NCBI GenBank assembly: GCA_963757945.1
Contig: CAVWTN010000002.1
Span: 992,001 to 1,056,000, forward strand
DNA length: 64,000 nucleotides
Source: CAVWTN01 sp963757945
GTDB lineage: Bacteria; Vulcanimicrobiota; Vulcanimicrobiia; Vulcanimicrobiales; Vulcanimicrobiaceae
Direction: 5' to 3'
Positions 62,223-64,000 of the stretch are shown here, piece by piece (positions within the stretch are counted from its first letter, which is position 1; every line of letters begins with the position of its first letter). Below the pieces are notes generated by a model. That model saw nothing but the letters and a program-made list of their open reading frames with translations, had not been told where the DNA came from and did not search any database. Made by a program: the position numbers and the translations under genes.

Positions 62223-62362
62223 GCTCGGGCCCGCGCGGCCTTGCCGACGCTCGGGCGCGGGATCGCCGGACCACCCGGCCCGAGCCGCGCTGCCGGCCGC
62301 CCCCCGGCCGGATTGGGGCCCGCGCTGGGACCTAGGTCACGAACAGCGGCCCAGCCCGCGCG

Positions 62363-62368
62363 TATCAT
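62363..62368 (+). promoter_or_regulatory. Possible -10 element of bchE
   Basis: TATCAT at 62363-62368 lies in an AT-richer patch of the otherwise very GC-rich 220-base divergent region (62223-62443), leaving a leader of about 70 bases. No good -35 or regulator site (for example TGT-N12-ACA) is apparent. A GC hairpin, CCGGCC-N7-GGCCGG, lies upstream at 62293-62311. Confidence is low. Confidence 0.3.
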
Positions 62369-62443
62369 AAATGACGCCGCGTCCCCGGCTCTCTGCCTTG
62401 ACGCCCGGCGCCCCTCGCTCGTACCCCACTCCGGAGGCTCTTG

Positions 62444-64000
62444 ATGCGCATCCTGATGATCCAGCCGAACTACCATGCGGGCGGCGCGGAGATCGCAGGA
62501 AACTGGCCCCCGGGCTGGGCGGCGTACATCGGCGGGGCGATCCGCCACGGCGGTTTCCCCGACGTCGAGTTCCTCGACGCGATGGCGTTCAACATCGATC
62601 ACGATCCGCTGCGCGAGATCATCCGCAAGAAGCAGCCCGACGTGGTCCTGGCGACGGCGATCACGCCCATGATCTACAAGGCGCAAGAGACGCTCAAAGT
62701 CGCCCAAGAGGCCTGCCCCGGCGTCATGACGATCCTGGGCGGCATCCACCCGACGTTCATGTACGGGCAGGTCCTCTCCGAGGCCCCGTGGATCGATTAC
62801 ATCGTCCGCGGCGAGGGCGAGGAGATCATCGTCAACCTGCTTCGCTCGATCGAAGCCGGGACGATCCTGGCGGACCGCAGCACGATCAAGGGGATCGCGT
62901 ATCTCGAAGACGGCAAGCTGATCGCGACGCCCGCGCACCCGGTCATCGCCGATCTCGACACGCTGACGCCCGACTGGAGCCTGCTCAAGTGGGACAAGTA
63001 CATCTACATTCCGATGAACACGCGCGTCGCGGTTCCGAATTTCGCGCGCGGTTGTCCGTTCACGTGCCGCTTCTGCTCGCAGTGGAAGTTCTGGCGTAAG
63101 TATCGCACCCGCGATCCGAAGAAGTTCGTCGACGAGATCGAGATCCTCGTCCGCGATTACAAGGTCGGTTTCTTCATCCTCGCGGACGAAGAGCCAACGA
63201 TCCATCGCAAGAAGTTCATCGCGTTCTGCGAGGAGATGATCCGGCGCAACATCAAGGTTCATTGGGGAATCAACACCCGCGTGACCGATATCTTGCGCGA
63301 TGCGGATCTCTTGCCGATGTTCCGCCGGGCCGGCTTGATGCACATCTCGCTCGGCACCGAGGCGGCCGCGCAGATGAAGCTCGATCTCTTCCGCAAGCAG
63401 ACGACGATCGAGCAGAACAAAAAGGCGATCAAATTGATCCGCGACGCGGGCATGGTCGCGGAAGCACAGTTCATCATGGGCCTCGAGGGCGAGACGAAGG
63501 AAACGATCGAGGAAACCTACCGGCTCGCGATCGATTGGAAAGTCGACATGGCGAACTGGAACATGTACACGCCGTGGCCGTTCGCCGAGCTCTTCGAAGA
63601 CTTGGGCGATCGCGTGGAGATCCGCGATTACTCGAAATACAACTTCGTCACGCCGATCATGAAACCGGATGCGATCGAGCGCGAGGACGTGCTCAAGGGC
63701 GTGCTCAAGAATTACGCGCGCTTCTACGCGGGCAGCGCCTTCTTCAGATACCCGTGGATCAAGGACCGCTTCAAGCGGAAATACATGCTCGGGTGCCTGC
63801 GCGCGTTCGCGAAGACGACCGCCACGAAGAAGTTCTACGACCTCGAGCGGCTGAAGTTCCGCGGCTTGAACACCGAAGTGCAGTTCGGCTTCGACGAGAC
63901 GAAGATCCTCACGCGAGCGCAGATCGCGGAGCAGAAGGCGGCCCAACCCGAACTCAGCGCCGCGATCACCTACAACGCGCCGCGGGCAAAGGCCGCAGCG
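62444..64000 (+). CDS. bchE: Mg-protoporphyrin IX monomethyl ester cyclase, anaerobic (partial at right edge)
   Basis: BchE forms the isocyclic ring of (bacterio)chlorophyll without oxygen, using cobalamin and a radical SAM centre. The N-terminus MRILMIQPNYHAGGAEIAGN and GNWPPGWAAYIGGAI is diagnostic. A B12-binding Rossmann-like domain covers residues 1-150. The 4Fe-4S cysteines are Cys204, Cys208 and Cys211 in ARGCPFTCRFCSQWKFWRKYR, and FFILADEEPTIHRKKF, FIMGLEGETKETIEE and MANWNMYTPWPF follow in order. The frame stays open for 519 codons to the edge; the family is about 550 aa, so only the tail is missing. GGAGG lies six bases before the ATG. The dependence on B12 ties it to the btuB-btuF locus 5 kb away. 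Confidence 0.94.
   Translation, partial: MRILMIQPNYHAGGAEIAGNWPPGWAAYIGGAIRHGGFPDVEFLDAMAFNIDHDPLREIIRKKQPDVVLATAITPMIYKAQETLKVAQEACPGVMTILGGIHPTFMYGQVLSEAPWIDYIVRGEGEEIIVNLLRSIEAGTILADRSTIKGIAYLEDGKLIATPAHPVIADLDTLTPDWSLLKWDKYIYIPMNTRVAVPNFARGCPFTCRFCSQWKFWRKYRTRDPKKFVDEIEILVRDYKVGFFILADEEPTIHRKKFIAFCEEMIRRNIKVHWGINTRVTDILRDADLLPMFRRAGLMHISLGTEAAAQMKLDLFRKQTTIEQNKKAIKLIRDAGMVAEAQFIMGLEGETKETIEETYRLAIDWKVDMANWNMYTPWPFAELFEDLGDRVEIRDYSKYNFVTPIMKPDAIEREDVLKGVLKNYARFYAGSAFFRYPWIKDRFKRKYMLGCLRAFAKTTATKKFYDLERLKFRGLNTEVQFGFDETKILTRAQIAEQKAAQPELSAAITYNAPRAKAAA

Overview
The window is high-GC bacterial chromosome, densely coded on both strands, with no transposase, integrase, CRISPR array, rRNA or tRNA that I could find. 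It is ordinary core chromosome (gyrA, leuS, clpB, typA, uppS, dtd, tsaE/tsaB, rsfS) mixed with lineage-specific secreted and regulatory genes. The last gene, cut by the right edge, is a clear bchE (cobalamin-dependent radical SAM cyclase of bacteriochlorophyll synthesis), so the organism is probably an anoxygenic phototroph. Outer-membrane barrels, a TonB receptor and several lipoproteins imply a diderm envelope. The combination suggests a phototrophic Eremiobacterota (WPS-2/Vulcanimicrobium-like), but that placement is inference and no marker here proves it.

Layout. 0-3.3 kb: a VIT-type transporter divergent from a P1-family peptidase, panB, and a small exported protein. 3.4-11.4 kb: a fatty-acid block with thiolase and fadJ on the minus strand, an exported SGNH hydrolase lipoprotein with an outer-membrane barrel, and divergent fadD. 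The fadJ and fadD leaders carry the same palindrome, ACTTG-N7-CAAGT. 11.4-18.4 kb: aminotransferase, a membrane protein/winged-helix/uppS operon, typA, isocitrate lyase, dtd. 18.5-27.8 kb: clpB, a DUF155-like protein, a free-standing SelB C-terminal domain, trxA, a Uma2 protein, a lipoprotein coupled to gyrA. 27.9-30.6 kb: a tightly overlapping operon tsaE-tsaB-rimI-yqeK-rsfS plus a 41-residue membrane protein. 30.7-41.5 kb: a TPM-domain protein, comEA, leuS, DAHP synthase, EthD, SDR and epimerase genes, comEC, and a PH-like membrane protein.

41.5-51.1 kb is accessory: an aldo/keto reductase, a dimethylformamidase-like protein, a PRC-barrel/SpoIIE-phosphatase/receiver set divergent from a LuxR-type regulator, a DHA2 transporter, and two transglutaminase-like genes. 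51.2-54.2 kb encodes three exported or membrane proteins (stalk-type, FecR-like, and one of unknown family). 54.2-57.4 kb is a cobalamin riboswitch with btuB and a BtuF-like protein. 57.6-60.5 kb holds a tyrosinase paired with a DUF2182 membrane protein, then a ferritin-like gene. 60.6 kb to the edge is a CrtI-like oxidoreductase divergent from bchE.

Three functional threads run through the window. One is lipid import and beta-oxidation (3.4-11.4 kb) with isocitrate lyase for growth on acetyl-CoA. The second is B12 acquisition lying about 5 kb from a B12-dependent pigment enzyme. The third is natural transformation (comEA, comEC). Several genes lack a Shine-Dalgarno sequence and have a -10-like hexamer 6-8 nt before the start codon, pointing to leaderless transcripts.
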